A DNA stretch of 64,000 nucleotides from Phlebiopsis flavidoalba (lineage: Eukaryota > Basidiomycota > Agaricomycetes > Polyporales > Phanerochaetaceae). The DNA lies in assembly GCA_035772785.1 (NCBI GenBank), contig JAOCPU010000011.1:372001-436000 (forward strand), read 5' to 3'. Under the pieces are notes generated by a model. The model had not been told where the DNA came from. It did not search any database and was given only the letters and a program-made list of their open reading frames with translations. This document shows, in pieces, positions 25,021 to 35,899 of the stretch; position 1 is the stretch's first letter; each line of letters opens with the position of its first letter. The translations under genes were made by a program, and so were the position numbers.

Positions 25021-27253
25021 ATGACTGAGTACGTGACCATCCAGCGAATCTACCACCCACACGTCCTCACCTATACCTGCGCCTCGTGATCTCGAGAAGG
25101 AGGCGGGCCAGGATAGGGCAGAGCAGAATGAACAGTCCGACGACGACGAACTCGACATCGAGCACGTCTACGTCGAAAACGACCCTCGGGAGTGGTCTAG
25201 ACGCAAGAAGGTATGTCCTGCACAAAGCATACCTCTCGACCATATCCCCAACTCAGCTAAACTACAGATGGCCGTTCTTTGCGCTTGTCTCCATCGCGTC
25301 GACGATCGCAGGCTTTGGTGCCAATATATACAATCGTGCGAAACTACGCTTGACCTTGATCCCCTATCACTTTGCTCATCCATCTATGTTTTGTTAGCCG
25401 CCGCCAGTCGACACGGTCCAGAGCGACCTGCACACATCCTCAAGTGTGATCGCTCTCAGTCTCTCGGTCACCCATCTTCGTACAGGGCGCTGTCCCCATT
25501 GTGTGGTGTACTATCAGTGAGATCATTGGACGCAAGGTGCGTGTCTGCTGCTCATAGCCCCTAGAGATAACATCTAACCAACATCTAATACTCCGTCTAG
25601 ATCATCTACATTGCTTCTCTAGCACTGTGCGTCGTGGGGAGTGTTTGTCGCAGGTCTAGCGAAGAATGTAGGATTGTTTTTTATCGGCATGCGATGTATT
25701 CAAGCTGCAAGGGTGAGTAGGCTCTTTTTGCCAAGGGTGCGAAAGGTAACCTGAACCTCGATACAGCGCAGCGTCCGCGATCTCGATTGGCGCAGCGACA
25801 CTCGCCGACATCTATGAGCCCCCACGAGCGTGCGGCTTCATCAATGGGCATCTACTACTGGTCCGTTTCCGTCCCTCCCGCCTCCCTATTCCCCTACTGA
25901 CAGTCCCAGTGCTCCCCTCATCGGCGTCTCCATAGGCCCGCTCTCGGCGGCGCGCTCGAAACCTCGGGGCTCGGATGGCGCTCGACACTCTACTTCACCG
26001 CCATCTTCGCGGGCGTGTGCACGGTCATGTTCTTCTTCTTCGAGGACACGTTCCGCAAGGAGCGCCAGCGCGGTGTACGTCGACGCCGTGACGCGGCGGC
26101 GCCACCGCGAGGCTGCGCGCAAGGCGGCCCGCGACGGGCGACGCGGCGAGCGCGGGCACCGTCGTGGAGCAGGAGAGCAATGGCTGCAAGGATTGCGCGA
26201 CGAGAAGGCGGCGCGAGGACGCGGTCGAGGAGGCGCCGAAAGCACCAGCCTGCGAGTGCGGGGGGGTGGCGCATACCCGAGATTCAGCAAGGTGCATCTG
26301 ACGCTGCTGGATGTGAACACAGTCGGGCCCATGGGTGTTGGTGCTCAGAAGACTCAACAAACGTCGTCATTCTCACCGCGAGCGGCGTATTCTATGGATT
26401 CGCGTACTCGATTGCGTACTCGTGCTCGCGCATCCTGGGCAATTTGTACCGGTACAGCCCGCTCAAGATCGTCGTGTGGTGCTCTGCTCTCGCAAGTTCG
26501 GTATCGGTAGGTCGCCCCATAATCTCTGATGAACACTGCGTGCTAACCCTCTGCGAGGCAGCGTTCTCGGCAGTATCCTCGGGGGCAAGTACTCGGATCA
26601 CGTGTTCCAGACAATGAAGGCAAAGAATGTGGGCGGGAAGAGCGCAACCAGAGGTACCGTTCCACTTCCCTCCTCTAAACCTCCCATCTGCTTAACTCTT
26701 CTCACAGATGCGCCTCCTCTCCGCGCGCGTCCTTATGCTCTTCCTACCACCGTCTGTCGTCTGCTACGGCTGGGTCATCGAGAAGCACGTCAACGTCGCC
26801 GCCGTGCTGCGTGTTCCTCTTTCTCTCCGGTTTCTTCTCTATGTATGCGTCTTTTTCTCTTTCCCCCGTGACGAAAGCTCACTATATGCGCCAGATCCGT
26901 GTACTCTCGAGCACCCTCGCGTACATCGTCGACTCGAACGTCGGCCGCTCGTCCTCTGCGGTCGCACTCAACGTGTTTCTCGCGTGGTATCTTATCTGGG
27001 CTTATCGCTGCGGAAATCGTTGTGCCCGCTCCAGGTGCGTCGTTCTGCTCTGACCTCGCCACATTCAACGCCTTATGCGCATTGTGTTCCGCGTTATAGA
27101 ACAGCATAGGCGAAGGCGGCCTGTACTCGCTCTGGGCCGGTTGGCTGCTCATCTCAGAGCTGCTCATCATGCTTGTGTGGTGGAAAGGCGGGCGCTGGAG
27201 AAAGCGTGGGCGAGGAGAAAGATGCGCGCGAAGCGAAGGAAAAAACAAGTAGG
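25021..27253 (+). CDS. MFS transporter, DHA1 drug-type, tandem copy 2
   Basis: Same family and orientation as copy 1. Readable: ELDIEHVYVENDPREWSR (about 25,150-25,205), an intron, WPFFALVSIASTIAGFGANI (about 25,270-25,330), SEIIGRK (about 25,520), ISIGAATLADIYEP (about 25,780), PLIGVSIGPL, GWRSTLYFTAIFAGV-like, MFFFFEDTFRKER (about 26,025-26,065), a charged loop rich in Arg, ILTASGVFYGFAYSIAYSCS (about 26,365-26,425), LAYIVDSNVGRSSSAVALN (about 26,910-26,975) and WLLISELLIMLVWWKGGRW to a TAG at 27,251. Most intron positions match copy 1. The start ATG at 25,021 is the best one upstream of the acidic block but needs a frame change. Substrate unknown. Confidence 0.85.
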
Positions 27254-28277
27254 AATCCTTCTCTCGCTGCTCTCTTATCATCTCGGTTTTATTTTCTTCC
27301 TTGCTGGATAGACCCTGGCATATTCCGTTCTCGGTTTCTAACGTCGTTCTTCTTGCTTTCGTTTGCTCTCTGCTGCAATCACTGTATTCTATAGCAATTC
27401 CTCATTTCGCATAATCCATATTTCGGACAAACTCACGAATATCGAGCCTGATATTTGACAGGACTGATGACATGACCGAGCGAGGCCCTCCGTCCGACCA
27501 TCACTTGGCGCGACGCCACGAAGCCGTCGGCCTGCGCACAGGCCAGAACTCCGCAGAAGATCAGCCCGGGTGTCGTAAGGTAACCACCCGCGCCCACAGT
27601 GGTACACCTCGTCTTTCGCTACGCGTTGGCTGGATGGCGCAATGCGGCATATCGGACTTGACGTTATGGTTTGGGTTCGGACGACGGAGTTGGCACGCGC
27701 AGCCGTGGGATGATCATGCCTTGAGGTTGATGGCGCTGAAGGGAGGTCCGAGTCTGTAGGAGACGATCACTTGCGGCTGGTGATTAGGCATAGTTTAATA
27801 TGAAGCATTAGCTTTCATTTGCGCAGAGTAGATGTCTCGATGGTTAGTACATTGGATTACACACCCATTTCTTTCATGCAGACCCCTCACTCCTCAAAGT
27901 GAAGAAGACGTAGTATATCCTTGGGATTATCGCTGCTCAAACCGATCCCTCCAGTGCGCCGAGTCCCGACATATCACTTTCCGCACCCTCCCTTCTTCTG
28001 CGAGTCGCTCCAGCAGATTCCCCAGAAAACGCTATCATGTTGAGGAGATTGCTATGAAACGATATAGTCTCAATGGAAAGTGAGGCGACAAGCGAGTCCT
28101 CGAGGGATTCTGTAAAATGCACGAATTTTGCGAAATGTACGTGTTTTCTGGGCAGGTACGATACATGGCATCACATAGTTGGCATGCAGACGAGACAACA
28201 CCACGAATGAGCTCACCAAAGAGTCCGAATACTGCAGACAAAGGCCATCATGACGTCGTATGAGTCCGCGCAGGTAG
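27254..28277. other. Intergenic, no gene recognised
   Basis: Downstream of MFS copy 2 and of F-box gene 2. A 95-codon plus frame (27,472-27,759) is open but unmatched. Confidence 0.4.
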
Positions 28278-28807
28278 CTAAAACGATGTGACTTGTTCAT
28301 GAAGCCGACGTGGAAACACGGACGGCGCGAACGTGTGTAGGGCACGCTCCAGCGACCCCAGCGCGTCGGTAGAGGTGTAAACCTCTTGCGAAGAGAGATA
28401 TATACCGCTTCTAAACACACACGAGCGCCGCGCGCGCCTCTGCGATGTCCCACCAGCTCCGGACCAAAGCCTCCATGCAGACCCGCACAAAGCGTATCCT
28501 GGGCCCCCAGCGCGGGTTTGCGTTTCAGAGCCGACGCAACGAGTCGCACGTCCCTGCAAAGAGACCAGCAGCAGCCGCGAGTAGAGCATTGGCTCGGCGA
28601 GCGTGCGCCATTGCTTGCAGACGAGGAGGAGCTCGTAATCTGCGCACGCGCCTGCCTCCCGACGCTGGCGGGCGTTGCGCATGTGCTTGTCGAATTCGTG
28701 CTCGAAGAAGACGTCCAGGGGGGTGTGTAGAGACAGTATCCAAGAATATAGATGAGCAGCTCCTCTGGGAGGTCGTGGAAGGCCGTGAGGCGGGGAGGTA
28801 GGACCAT
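28278..28807 (-). CDS. F-box protein 2 (LPEEL/LLVCKxW family)
   Basis: Probable SCF adaptor. Start ATG at 28,807: MVLPPRLTAFHDLPEELLIY gives the F-box at residues 12-17, then ILGYCLYTPLDVFF. A frame change leads to YELLLVCKQWRTLAEPMLYS (about 28,570-28,630), the family hinge, and then GGFGPELV in another frame (about 28,450). The last readable block is TDALGSLERALHTFAPSVFP with a stop at 28,278; a further exon below this point is possible. It is divergent from the F-box gene at 29,528, about 720 bases away. Confidence 0.7.
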
Positions 28808-29527
28808 GGTCGCGGGGATGAGTGTCGGGAATAGACCACTATGGCCTGAGTGTGGCCAGGCCGTGACTCGAGCGTCTGGGAGAGGACGAGTAAGGGTCCG
28901 TTCGGCGCACTCTCGTAAGGGACCCGTATCGCAGGAATGGCTCGCCCGAAGTTTAGCCGGGCTCACGCTTTGTCACCCTCGATCACAAGAGTGACATTGA
29001 GCGCCTATTCCTCATTCTTATCCCTTTTGCGAGCCGATTTCCGTCCTCTCACGGGTTTTTGGAACTTTGACGCGGAGTCTCATTGGTTTCGAGTCTCTAC
29101 CTTGCTAATGGTAGAAGTATCGTCTTCCTGTCTGTACTCAGTTACAAAACTTTCATTATGAGGAGGAAAGGAAGGGGGTTTGAACTACCACAGCGCTCAC
29201 GCGGCAGGTAAGTAACGGTAAGTTGACATCAATACAACGTTCGTTGTGACTCGCATCAAAACCATCTGAAACGCAGTAAGAGTGTCAGGCGCGCTAAGCC
29301 ATCAGTCACACGGCATAACAATCAGTCACTGTGACGGAGATACGAGACTCGTTGCTACTATGGCCTTACGAGTGCAACACCGAACGGAGCCTAACCCCGC
29401 CCCGAGATTCCGTGCAGCGGAAATTGGAGCGTCTTTGGCGAGCTCCCAAGCGTCATTCGCTTCTTGACCGGAGCCTCCACCACGCTCACCGCACCCCAGC
29501 TCGACGCAGACATTCAAGCCAGCAGCC
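28808..29527. promoter_or_regulatory. Shared upstream region of two divergent F-box genes
   Basis: No coding signal. The minus-strand F-box gene starts at 28,807 and the plus-strand one at 29,528, so both promoters should lie here. No specific motif is identified. Confidence 0.4.
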
Positions 29528-30607
29528 ATGTCGGAGAAGAAGCTGCCAGAAGAATTGCTACGCGAAATACTCGCATATACCTTTGCCATACCACACGATG
29601 CCTTCTGCGGATTCCCTACGCGATTGTCATTCACCCCTAGCGGAGGTGCGAAAGCCAGCTGGCCCGGAGCGTTGCCATAAACTCTTATTGGTCTCAAAAC
29701 GGTGGTTGGCGACGTGGGCTCGCCACTACTATACGAAATCCATTGCTCTCCGGACGTCCACGCATGCGCAGACCGTTGCCACTCTCATCAAACAAAACCC
29801 CATATCTTGGGCCGAGCCGTACGGCAGCTCAAATTATTCGGAGGGTCAATGGACGAGACCATCCACACTCCATTATCAAAGCGTGGGCCCCAAACCTGCA
29901 CACACGGTCTACCTGAACATGTCAATGAAGTCGTCTGACAGCATCGCCGGATCAAGAAGGCGCTTTCCATCATCAACCCGACTAGGTTATACATCGAAGA
30001 AAGGCCGAGAAAACGGAACAAGAAAAGCGCAGAGCTACGCGAGCTACTGGAACGCGAACATGGGTAAATGGGCCTCGCTGGTGAGCAACGTCCCCCTGCC
30101 CCGTTGACATCATGCGATGCTCACACCCGCCGATCAAGAAATACGTGCACTACAACCCCCACTATCACCTCACCCCTCCAATGATGCTAGCGCTGAAGGA
30201 AGCTCCTGCCTGGAAGAAGTCTGGATAGACGCGCTGTCGGTCCTGTCCGTCATGGACGACGACGACCTGGGGAACTGCGGGAGGTCTTGGCCAGCCCGTC
30301 GATGCGCAAAGTACACTGCTTGGGTACCAGGTTCCGGGACGAGCTCGTTCGAACCATGGCAGACCTTCAGTATCCTGAAAAGATGCAGAAACTCATATCA
30401 TTACGACGATTACGCACAGAACGGGTATGCCGCCACCTAATCGTTCCATTGTTGAACATGCTGAATCGCTGCAGTGGTGACGACGTACCGCCGTACGAAC
30501 CCATGGCATGGGGTGACGATTCGGAAGACGACTTCGATCTGGATAATGCGTTCATGCCCGCTCACGTCCTATTCATGGCGGCTATCCTCGCCCAGTTGCA
30601 TCCTTAA
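29528..30607 (+). CDS. F-box protein 3 (LPEEL/LLVSKRW family)
   Basis: Probable SCF adaptor. Start ATG at 29,528: MSEKKLPEELLREILAYTFA with the F-box at residues 6-15. Next LLLVSKRWLA (about 29,675), then SIALRTSTHAQTVATLIKQN (about 29,740-29,800), AVRQLKLFGGSMDETIHT, VYLNMSMKSSDSIAG and TRLYIEERPRKRNKKSAELR in shifting frames. The C-terminal part 30,287-30,607 is one open frame ending DNAFMPAHVLFMAAILAQLH plus a stop at 30,605. Two or three frame changes are needed. It shares the hinge with the other three F-box genes here but has LFGG in place of GGFGPEL. Confidence 0.72.
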
Positions 30608-31174
30608 GTTATACATAGAGTAAATATCAAAATAGTGAGCCATCACTTACATATGATTCACTCGTGTTAAACGTCCTTTTCGCAGGACTAAGTTTTTGTA
30701 CTTGTAGCAATCACGTAATGCATCTTCTTGCGGCTGCAGCACTTTCCACAAACCCAGCATGCTATCACCAAGCAGATTATTTCCGTTAGTTCTTGCTGGC
30801 GTTCGTTGGGGCTTGATTGTTTCATCTTTTCTCTCGATATTTACAATATCGGCACCTTAATCTGGCTAGATCGAAAGTTGGCCCCGGTCACCACGCTGTA
30901 GCTTTGCAGGCCTCCCCACGCCACACCTCTATAGCCAACAATCCTCGTTCAAAAGGGCAAGTCTCCACTACGAACAACGGCAACTCAATGGCCGGTCGGA
31001 TTCTTCCATCCAGTACTTGTATATGGCTCGAAATTCTGGGCTTCGCGAAAGGTAATCCGTATCCCATTTACAGACAGTTATATGCGACGTAACCTAAATA
31101 TGCACGTGGCATCCTGATACTCGACAAAACCTCGTGTAGCGGGTAATGTTCCTCGCACCCCCTTGTCTCTCACC
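30608..31174. other. Intergenic, no gene seen
   Basis: Separates F-box gene 3 from the RBR ligase gene, both on the plus strand; presumably the promoter of the latter. Confidence 0.4.
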
Positions 31175-34100
31175 ATGACGCACACTGAAGAGTCTAAGCG
31201 CAAGCCTACTCGACTATGCAAGTATTATTCATCGGGCAAACTGTATACATGGTGACAAGTGCCACTTTGCGCACCAGAAACGGTGAACCACGCACTCACT
31301 CTCTCACGATTCCATCTCTCTGAGTCTTTTCCCAAGTAACTTCTCCACCGTTGCTGTCCAGTGAGCCTCGGATTATCGTTGACGATCATAAACAAGGTGA
31401 GCTATCCACCCTTCATCTCGTTGATTCGCTCTTTTGAGCCTTTTCCCCCAAGGCCCTTCACCGCCATCGACGAACGAAACAGCGCGCCTCACGATATCGT
31501 TGACGGACTCACGGTAAGAACCACGACTCTGGATATTCTTGTGTGTAAACTCAACGAAGGAACAGAGCTCCCAGCGACCTAAGAGTCCGAATATGCCAGG
31601 GAGTTCGCGCGTGCATTCCGAGAGCAGCGACATCAAGAACGGAATTTGCAAGCACTGGCAGCGTGGCTCTTGCGGGTTTAGTTCTGGGTTGCCGTTTCTC
31701 CCATACTGTTATCTCGCCGCCGGTAGTAGATGCTCCACCTACTTATCAGAGTGTTATGGCGAATACCCCACCGACTTATCAGAGTATTGTGGTATGTCGA
31801 TTACCTTGATACATGTTTTGAGCTCACTTTAGTTTTCGAACTTTCAGGATTCTAAAATGCCAGGTCGGGTCGAAGACCGTGTAAATGGTGGTAACACCAG
31901 CCGCAGGGACGAGTCGTCCATCGTAGGTGCAAGGATCACCATTCCGTTTCGTGCAGCTAATAGAACCTATTAGATCCCCACACGCTCTCAGACCGGCATC
32001 GACCAAACCCGTGCTTTCAAATGGGCCTCGACTGGCACGTGCTCTAAAGGCAACAGCTGTTCTTACTCACATGACCCGAGCATTTGCGGCAAACCCTCGC
32101 AACAATCGCAACAACAGCGTCCTCGGCACGGTTCAGCAAAGAGAAATATTGAAGTGGAAATCCAGATGCAGGGCGAAGAAGGAAAACCACGCGAAACTCG
32201 AGGCGCGCACCAGAGGCAGATGGAAGAAACACGCAGGAGACGCGAGGCGGAGCTTCGGCGACAGCATGAGGGAAAGAACGCAGGAGATGCGAGCCTGGAG
32301 CTTCAACGACAGCAGGAGGAGGAGCGTATGAGACGTGAGGCGGAGTTACAACGACAGCAGGAGGAAAGAAACGCGCGAGACGCGAGGCAGAACTTCATCG
32401 ACAGCGGGAGGAAGAACGGGCTAGACGTGAGGCCCATCGCCAGAGGCAGCTGGATATGGAGCGCGAGAGGCGTCAAGCTGAACGCGCACGACGGAAACAG
32501 GAGATCGCACTCGTCGACGCGAGACGAAGAATCACTCGCGAGGTGGATCACCCCTAGTTTAGTCACTTTCAGCGCGGGCCTCGAGGTTCAAGAGGCCGTT
32601 GCCAGCTTTGATATACTTCGCGGGCCGAATCCCAAATCTCCCCAACCCATATTCAAGCGAAGTATTTGGTGGACTTCTTTGGATCTCATGGCATCAGCGA
32701 GACTTCCTATTCCCTAACCAAGACGCCAAGGAACGGATTCGCATTCATCATCATTTCCTCCAGCTCTGTCGCCCAACTGTACGCTCTCCCCCCATTGGAT
32801 GGCGTTGATCTCACGTTTACACCCATCAAGACTGGGCTCGCGGGTGGAGAGCAAGCTGGTGATTGTGGTGTCGCTTTTGCCCGCACTCTGACCGTCAACA
32901 TCCTCTTGCAGCCATTCGCCCCCGAAGAATTGTCTGGACGTAGCACGAAACTACCTGTGAAGCTAGCGTGCCTGCCCTGCCCCTCTGGGAACTATCCGAG
33001 CTGCACACAGCAACCTCCGCCGCCTCGAATGGTGCGACCAAAGTGCGTTTTGACGTCCAGATGGGACTCATGGGACAATGCCCGCGCTCTTCGAGATGAA
33101 TTTGCGACGGATTGGAGTGATGGACGCACGGATCCTACAGGATTCAGTTTGGCAACAACCTTTTCCTGCCTTCCAAATATTTCCTACCCTCTATTCGTGA
33201 CGCACCAACAGTACGCCGCACAGAAAAACACCAGTGGGTATGAACTTGCGCAGCGCGGTGTCCAACAGGACAGCTGTGAATATCAAAACTATACGCGCGA
33301 CCCCCTCCCCGACGGGAAGGTCAAATCAGCCTGTTCGGCAACGAGTATTTCGCCGCCGTTTTGCGGGTCCCTTGAATGGTCAGGCCTGAGCAGTGTGTTT
33401 GGCGAGGGGGAACATTATCAATATGTGGAACCGTAGGCTTTCGACCGGGAAGGTTGATTAGAATAGCTGCAGAAGAACACTGCAGGAGGCGACTGGTGCT
33501 CATGGGGTCCATGGTGGATCGCCGTCTACCGATGCCTTCGTGTGTACGGGGTCGCCGGCAGCTATCGAACTTTGCGCAACCAACATCCTGGAGTTCTATG
33601 CCGAAGAGCTCGCAAGAAACGAGTATACTCGCGAGCGTTTCTTCCCAGAAGATAGTCCGTTTCTTTGTTGGAGACGGGTACCAGCAGCTCGCGGAGACGT
33701 ACGGAGAGGAAGCTGTCACGCAAGTTGGACCTCACATTGACATCATCAACCGAAAGGGGAAATCACAGTGACCGGGGATGAGGGATGGTTCGACATCGGC
33801 TCGACAAGCTCTGGGAATGACTCGCTGAAAGACTTAGCTGATGCTGTGGGGCTCTGTCGGACGTGTGGCGTGGCTGTGTCGACAACCGGCACTGTCCTAT
33901 ATGTATGGCCCGATTGTGCCCTCGGTCTGTTACACGAGCCCCCACGGATAGCCTCTCTCTCCTGTGGCCACACATATTGTGTCACACAGTGCTTGACTCA
34001 CATATCATCAATGAGTGGTCTAGGCGAGTCGACTGTCCGATTGCCCATTGAAATGCTCCGCAGATGAGGCACGCTGTCGGCGCGCCCATCGCAAGATCTC

Positions 34101-35072
34101 CCTACTCGAGAAAGTCTGCTCCGATCCCTCGAATTCCTGCCAGCATTTCTTAGTCACCTGTGTCTCAAGCTTGTTCCATCCGCATTACATAGAGCGGAAC
34201 CCGACATTTCTTGCCCCTATGCACAACTCCCTCGGATGTACACAACTCTGTTGCACGGAACCGAGTAGCGGCCGGAACGACGGCCCCGAAAGCGGCCAAG
34301 CGCCCTTCGTGCTATTCGTCAGTGCGTGCGCCCGCCTGTGCCAAGGGTGCGCACCAAGGTGTGTCGTGCGATCTCGCAGGACGTGATCTATCCGAGGAGT
34401 ACATCAATGCCGACCCGCGAGGTGCGCCGCTGCCCTCACTGCCAAACACCGATCTTCAAAGACGGCTGGATGCAACCACGTCGAGTGCCGGTGTGGAAGA
34501 CATATCTGCTGGCGTTGCATGCACGTATCTGCGACCAGCGCACAGTGCTACACCCACATGCGCGAACAGCACAATGGGATCTTTGAAGAGGAGATGGATC
34601 CCCCCGAGCCTGCGAGAAGAGATAACAATGCCCAGGCGAGGCAAGCCGACTGCGCGAATATTCCCGCAGAATACTTGGCCGAAGACGCGCTAGCTAGAGC
34701 GCAAGCAAGGGTCCTTGGTAACAATGCAGAGGCTCGGGTGGCACTTGGTACGTGTGAAAGCTCAATAGGTTACGTGCAGAAGTCACAAAGCGCACACAGA
34801 AAGACATCAGTTACGCGCCGACGCAAACCGGCCAGTATTTGATCAATTACGCGCTGAAGCGCAGAGGGAATTGTTGAAATCGACAACGTCAACTTCGCCG
34901 CCGGTACGGAGTGTCATTTGTGCTGCATATTTTATCCCTCTCATCATCGTACTTTTCAGCGTGGGAAACTCGGGCCCGAGAGGTAGCCGCCCTACGTAGG
35001 CTGGTAGACAGGAGGAGGAGGTTGCCAGAAGAGAAAGTGAATACGGGTGGCGGTTGGTGTGTGGTCATGTAG
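31175..35072 (+). CDS. CCCH zinc-finger / RING-IBR-RING (RBR) E3 ubiquitin ligase
   Basis: RBR ligases pass ubiquitin through a Cys in RING2. Start ATG at 31,175, then CCCH finger 1 (31,217-31,273: CKYYSSGN-C-IHGDK-C-HFAH) and finger 2 (31,647-31,710: CKHWQRGS-C-GFSSG-C-RFSH). A PPTYQS repeat follows, then a long Arg/Glu/Gln coiled coil (about 32,150-32,540). The next part looks RRM-like (IPNLPNPYSSEV, VDFFGSHGISETSY, 32,620-33,000). RING1 is at about 33,893-34,060 (CPICM ... SLSCGHTYC), the IBR at about 34,205-34,390, and RING2 at 34,408-34,560 (CPHCQTPIFKDGGCNHVECR, CGRHICWRC). The expected catalytic Cys is the codon 34,471-34,473. A helical tail ends at TAG 35,070. Single-base insertions fall inside both CCCH fingers (31,238; 31,685) and RING2 (34,467), so I treat the gene as intact but mis-sequenced. 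Confidence 0.85.
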
Positions 35073-35446
35073 TATTAGTTTGAATTTCTGTCTAAGGTTA
35101 GTCCCTAAACATATCCCTTGTTAACCAAGGTACTCGAGACTGATTTTACGTGCTCATTAGTGGCGCAGTTGTGATTTGTGATTGGAGTTGTGTCGCTTGC
35201 ATGCTAGTACCAGGTACGAAGTGCTCGCCTTCAAGTTTAATGTCGTCACGGTTCATCGGCCGCCGAGTGTTAGTCCAAAAACTGCATTGAATTGAACAAT
35301 GAAATATACACTCAAAATTTCTTGTAATCGGAGACCCTTCAAAGGCTCTGAGCTCGTATGTAATATTTCGCACTTGCGACAAATGGTTTGCACAACTGGG
35401 TAACTTTCTAGAGCTGGCGTCCGAATCAGCGCTAATGCTGTGGCGT
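35073..35446. other. Intergenic, no gene seen
   Basis: Between the RBR ligase and the next plus-strand open frame; nothing recognised on either strand. Confidence 0.4.
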
Positions 35447-35890
35447 GAGAGCGCCATCAAGGGCAACGTGGCATCAATCGGCGCGCTTTGTTTTTTGCTT
35501 TTGCTCTTGCTCGACTACGACATCCTTTCACTATTTGAGTTTTACCCCTTGTGCCCATGCTTCAAGCGACGCTCACCCTGCATTATGTTTCCAACAAAAA
35601 GTCTCAATCAATTAGGAAAGGCGGGGCTGGCTCTTCCATTTGTCACCTACACCCACTCAGACAATCCTGATAAACCCTCGAACTCAAGGAGTAGTGTCAG
35701 TGTAGTCGATACGTGCACCGTCGATACATCGGGGAATACTGCTGATGATATGGCCCTAGCGCCCGGAGCGGGTGCTAAGAGAGAGACAGACATTGTGCAA
35801 GGAGGAAGGCGGGAAGGAATGCCTCCCTTGACAGTGGCTAAGACAGTCTCAACGCCCACTACTCAGTCAGGGCGTGAACTCGTTCGCTAA
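35447..35890 (+). CDS. Hypothetical protein with N-terminal hydrophobic segment
   Basis: Not recognised. One uninterrupted frame of about 148 codons from an ATG at 35,447. Residues 15-30 (ASIGALCFLLLLLLDY) are hydrophobic enough for a signal anchor, and the rest is polar, Ser/Thr/Ala-rich and disordered-looking. An unbroken frame of this length is unusual in this window. It may instead be the 5' part of the large gene that follows. Confidence 0.3.
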   Translation, partial: ESAIKGNVASIGALCFLLLLLLDYDILSLFEFYPLCPCFKRRSPCIMFPTKSLNQLGKAGLALPFVTYTHSDNPDKPSNSRSSVSVVDTCTVDTSGNTADDMALAPGAGAKRETDIVQGGRREGMPPLTVAKTVSTPTTQSGRELVR

Positions 35891-35899
35891 GCCAAACTC

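Noticed and set aside
25886..26360. Minus-strand frames of 94-148 codons
   Set aside because: Antisense of the MFS copy 2 exon with the FEDTFRKER block.
31175..35072. Calling the RBR ligase a pseudogene because of its many stops
   Set aside because: The same single-base pattern breaks eIF2-alpha and uL23, and every zinc-binding pattern is restored by ignoring one base.
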